A stretch of DNA of 64,000 bases from Bacteroidales bacterium. Its GTDB lineage: Bacteria; Bacteroidota; Bacteroidia; Bacteroidales; GCA-2748055. Numbering within the stretch: the stretch's first letter is position 1; every line of letters begins with the position of its first letter. The position numbers and the translations under genes were made by a program. The DNA lies in the NCBI GenBank assembly GCA_016936975.1, contig JAFGWU010000065.1, positions 48,078-112,077 on the forward strand. The letters are read 5' to 3'. The notes beneath the pieces are model-generated. The model saw nothing but the letters and a program-made list of their open reading frames with translations. It searched no databases and had not been told where the DNA came from. Shown here in pieces: positions 62,182 through 64,000 of the stretch.

Positions 62182-63459
62182 TCAGGCAAACATCGGGTAA
62201 TCGCGCATCAGGTCGTTGACCTCGTGCCGTATTTTACTGATCACTTCCCGATTGTCGATGTTCATGATAACCCGGTCGATCAGTTCCACGATCACCGGAA
62301 TAACTTCTTCCTTAATCCCGCGGGTGGTAATGGCCGGGGTCCCGACCCGGATGCCGCTCGTCTGGAAGGGGGAGCGGCTGTCGAATGGAACCATATTCTT
62401 GTTCACGGTAATATCGGCTTCCACCAGGATATTTTCGACCTGTTTGCCGGTAATATCCTCAACTTTGGTGCGGAGATCGATCAACATCGAATGGTTATCG
62501 GTTCCGCCCGAAACCACTTTGTAACCAAACTTCATGAATGCATCCGCCATCACAGAGGCATTTTTCTGAACCTGCTGCTGATAAATTCCGAACTCCGGAG
62601 TGAGTGCTTCGCCGAACGAAACCGCCTTGGCCGCAATAACATGCTCCAGGGGACCGCCCTGGATGCCGGGAAAGACGGCCGAGTTGATTACCGAGGACAT
62701 TTTTCTGAGCTCCCCTTTCTTTGTAGTCAGGCCCATGGGATTGTCATAATCCTTTCCGATGAGGATAATTCCGCCCCGCGGTCCCCTGAGCGTTTTATGA
62801 GTTGTAGAGGTCACAATGTGTGCATATTCCAGGGGATTATCGAGCAATCCCGCAGCTATCAGTCCGGCCGGATGGGCCATATCCACCATGAGCAGGGCCC
62901 CCACCCTGTCGGCTATCTCCCTCATCCTTTTATAATCCCACTCCCGGGAATAGGCTGAAGCCCCTCCCACAATCACTTTTGGCCGTTCTTTTACGGCAAG
63001 CTCCTCCATCATATCATAATCGATATAGCCGGTTTCTTCATTCAGCTTATAGGCAACCGGCCTGTAAAGGATTCCTGAGCTGTTTACCGGGGAGCCATGT
63101 GACAGGTGCCCGCCATGTGACAGGTCCAGACCCATGAAGGTGTCCCCCGGTTCCATTAAGGCCATAAAAACCGCCATATTCGCCTGAGCCCCCGAATGCG
63201 GCTGCACATTGGCATATTCCGCCCCAAAGAGCTCACACAACCGATCGATGGCAAGCTGCTCCACCTGGTCAATGATTTCGCAACCGCCGTAATACCGGTG
63301 GCCCGGATACCCCTCTGCATACTTGTTTGTCAGACAGGAACCCATTGCCTCCATGACCTGTGGACTCACGAAATTCTCTGAAGCGATTAATTCAATGCCG
63401 CGTCTCTGGCGGTCGTTTTCGTGACCGATCAGATCGAAGATGTCGATATCTCTTTTCAT
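62182..63459 (-). CDS. glyA: Serine hydroxymethyltransferase
   Basis: A 425-residue PLP enzyme that converts serine and tetrahydrofolate to glycine and 5,10-methylene-tetrahydrofolate. Lys222 in [15 protein letters not shown] forms the Schiff base. The substrate and folate residues are in [11 protein letters not shown] and [15 protein letters not shown] near the N-terminus. Family length and ends are complete. A -7 box on the minus strand at 63561-63568 implies a leader of about 95 bases, in which I see no glycine riboswitch. It is followed by the TSUP transporter gene. Confidence 0.97.
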   Translation of the reverse strand: MKRDIDIFDLIGHENDRQRRGIELIASENFVSPQVMEAMGSCLTNKYAEGYPGHRYYGGCEIIDQVEQLAIDRLCELFGAEYANVQPHSGAQANMAVFMALMEPGDTFMGLDLSHGGHLSHGSPVNSSGILYRPVAYKLNEETGYIDYDMMEELAVKERPKVIVGGASAYSREWDYKRMREIADRVGALLMVDMAHPAGLIAAGLLDNPLEYAHIVTSTTHKTLRGPRGGIILIGKDYDNPMGLTTKKGELRKMSSVINSAVFPGIQGGPLEHVIAAKAVSFGEALTPEFGIYQQQVQKNASVMADAFMKFGYKVVSGGTDNHSMLIDLRTKVEDITGKQVENILVEADITVNKNMVPFDSRSPFQTSGIRVGTPAITTRGIKEEVIPVIVELIDRVIMNIDNREVISKIRHEVNDLMRDYPMFA

Positions 63460-63560
63460 TATTCTGTTTTTAGGGTGATTAATGTTCTGTACTCCCGGTC
63501 TGACCGATTCAGTGGATCCGGGAAGGTCGGGAAAAAGCTCATCCGCCGGAAATTTTCCTT

Positions 63561-63568
63561 CAAAGATA
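63561..63568 (-). promoter_or_regulatory. -7 promoter box of glyA
   Basis: On the minus strand this reads TATCTTTG, an exact TAnnTTTG match, about 100 bases before the glyA ATG. The -33 element is not convincing. The leader would be about 95 bases long. Confidence 0.4.
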
Positions 63569-63710
63569 AAATTTTGTTGTTGAATCGGGCATGAATAAGG
63601 GTCAAAGTTCAGGGTTCAGCCCTCTTTCGCCAGAGGCTTCGGAGGATAAAAGGTTCAGGGTTCAATTTATTGAACATAATAGGCAGACACGCAATTATTG
63701 CGTGGCGGAT
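63569..63710. other. Intergenic spacer with short repeats and two palindromes
   Basis: No gene is seen. The phrase GGTTCAGGGTTCA (or AGTTCAGGGTTCA) occurs twice, near 63605-63620 and 63648-63664. Two short palindromes follow: TTCAATTTATTGAA (63661-63674) and CACGCAATTATTGCGTG (63688-63704). The tandem repeat array begins directly after them. Confidence 0.5.
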
Positions 63711-64000
63711 TTTCGAGAACCGAAAGCAGAGTTTCCAGAACCGCGAGCAGAGTTTCCAGAACCGTAAGTAGAGTTTCCAGAACCGTAAGTAGAGTTTCCA
63801 GAACCGTGAGTAGAGTTTCCAGAACCGTAAGTAGAGTTCCCAGAACCCTAAGTAAAGTTTCCAGAACCGCGAGTAGAGTTTCCAGAACCGTGAGTAGAGT
63901 TTCCAGAACCGTAAGTAGAGTTTCCAGAACCCTAAGTAGAGTTTCCAGAACCCTAAGTAGAGTTTCCAGAACCGAGAGTAGAGTTTCCAGAACCCTAAGT
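63711..64000. repeat. 21-bp tandem repeat array running off the window edge
   Basis: At least 13 head-to-tail units of exactly 21 bases. Each begins AGAGTTTCCAGAACC (one unit with TTCCC, one with AAAG) and ends in six more variable bases such as GTAAGT, GTGAGT, CTAAGT, GCGAGT or GAGAGT. The first, incomplete unit starts near 63711. The units have no spacers, so this is not a CRISPR array. The period is a multiple of three, and one frame on each strand stays open throughout. On the minus strand it reads as Leu-rich heptads (LxVLETL) ending with a stop near 63675; on the plus strand as RVSRTxS. The array continues beyond 64000. Confidence 0.9.

Noticed and set aside
63460..63560. A glycine riboswitch before glyA
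   Set aside because: The leader of about 95 bases lacks the tandem aptamer architecture and I see no conserved core or expression platform.
63711..64000. CRISPR array at the right edge
   Set aside because: The 21-base units follow each other directly with no unique spacers and no cas genes are near. It is a simple tandem repeat.

Overview
The window reads as chromosomal DNA of a Bacteroidota bacterium, most likely from the Bacteroidales/Marinilabiliales part of the phylum. The evidence is the repeated TAnnTTTG -7 promoter box, a gingipain-type C25 protease with a type IX secretion C-terminal domain, the paired DUF6452/DUF6048 genes, a dipeptidyl peptidase IV, a GH31 enzyme, and a sensor of the beta-propeller/Y_Y_Y type. 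Gene density is high. No rRNA, tRNA, prophage, CRISPR array or intact insertion sequence was seen.

Left part (1-13.7 kb): a peroxide-stress operon (Fur/PerR-type repressor, catalase, 1-Cys peroxiredoxin) preceded by a promoter and a perfect 17-bp Fur-type palindrome. A convergent GH31 glycosidase follows, then LemA + DUF3137, a metal-dependent hydrolase, dipeptidyl peptidase IV, a CHAD protein with a coiled-coil partner, and DUF6452/DUF6048.

13.7-30.5 kb is mostly metabolism. It holds NhaA, two aldo/keto reductases, a leftward operon (transaldolase, phosphosugar isomerase, isochorismatase-fold hydrolase, PfkB sugar kinase, aldo/keto reductase), and a separate secreted isochorismatase-fold protein whose catalytic Cys is Ser. 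Glutamate synthase gltBD lies behind a structured leader with a 33-codon ORF that overlaps the gltB start. After it come a Cys-cluster protein, lipA-lipB for lipoate synthesis, and a ketopantoate reductase-like gene.

30.8-42 kb: an SLC12-like APC transporter, two envelope proteins, threonine dehydratase, and then a tightly packed six-gene operon. The operon encodes an ECF sigma factor, a membrane anti-sigma candidate, a C39-peptidase ABC exporter, a SUI1/YciH protein, a secreted ankyrin-repeat/beta-barrel fusion and a small lipoprotein. It starts behind a leader with three consecutive hairpins, the last a textbook intrinsic terminator only 16 nt before the sigma ATG.

42-53.2 kb: the C25 protease, then what I regard as the most interesting locus. 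A membrane sensor with a SpoIIE/PP2C phosphatase output, a stand-alone SpoIIE phosphatase and an SMC/OLD-like ATPase with a Toprim-like region lacking its catalytic acidic residues form one operon. It converges on a gene for SiaC (DUF1987), the phosphoprotein substrate of PP2C phosphatases in the Pseudomonas Sia system. No SiaB kinase or SiaD cyclase is present, so the ATPase may be the output or a partner.

53.2-64 kb: tsaD, a divergent tamB, an exbB-exbD-exbD-tonB-type energy transduction operon, a TSUP transporter, glyA, and at the right edge a 21-bp tandem repeat array (at least 13 units) running out of the window. All functional calls come from reading motifs by eye. No database search was possible.
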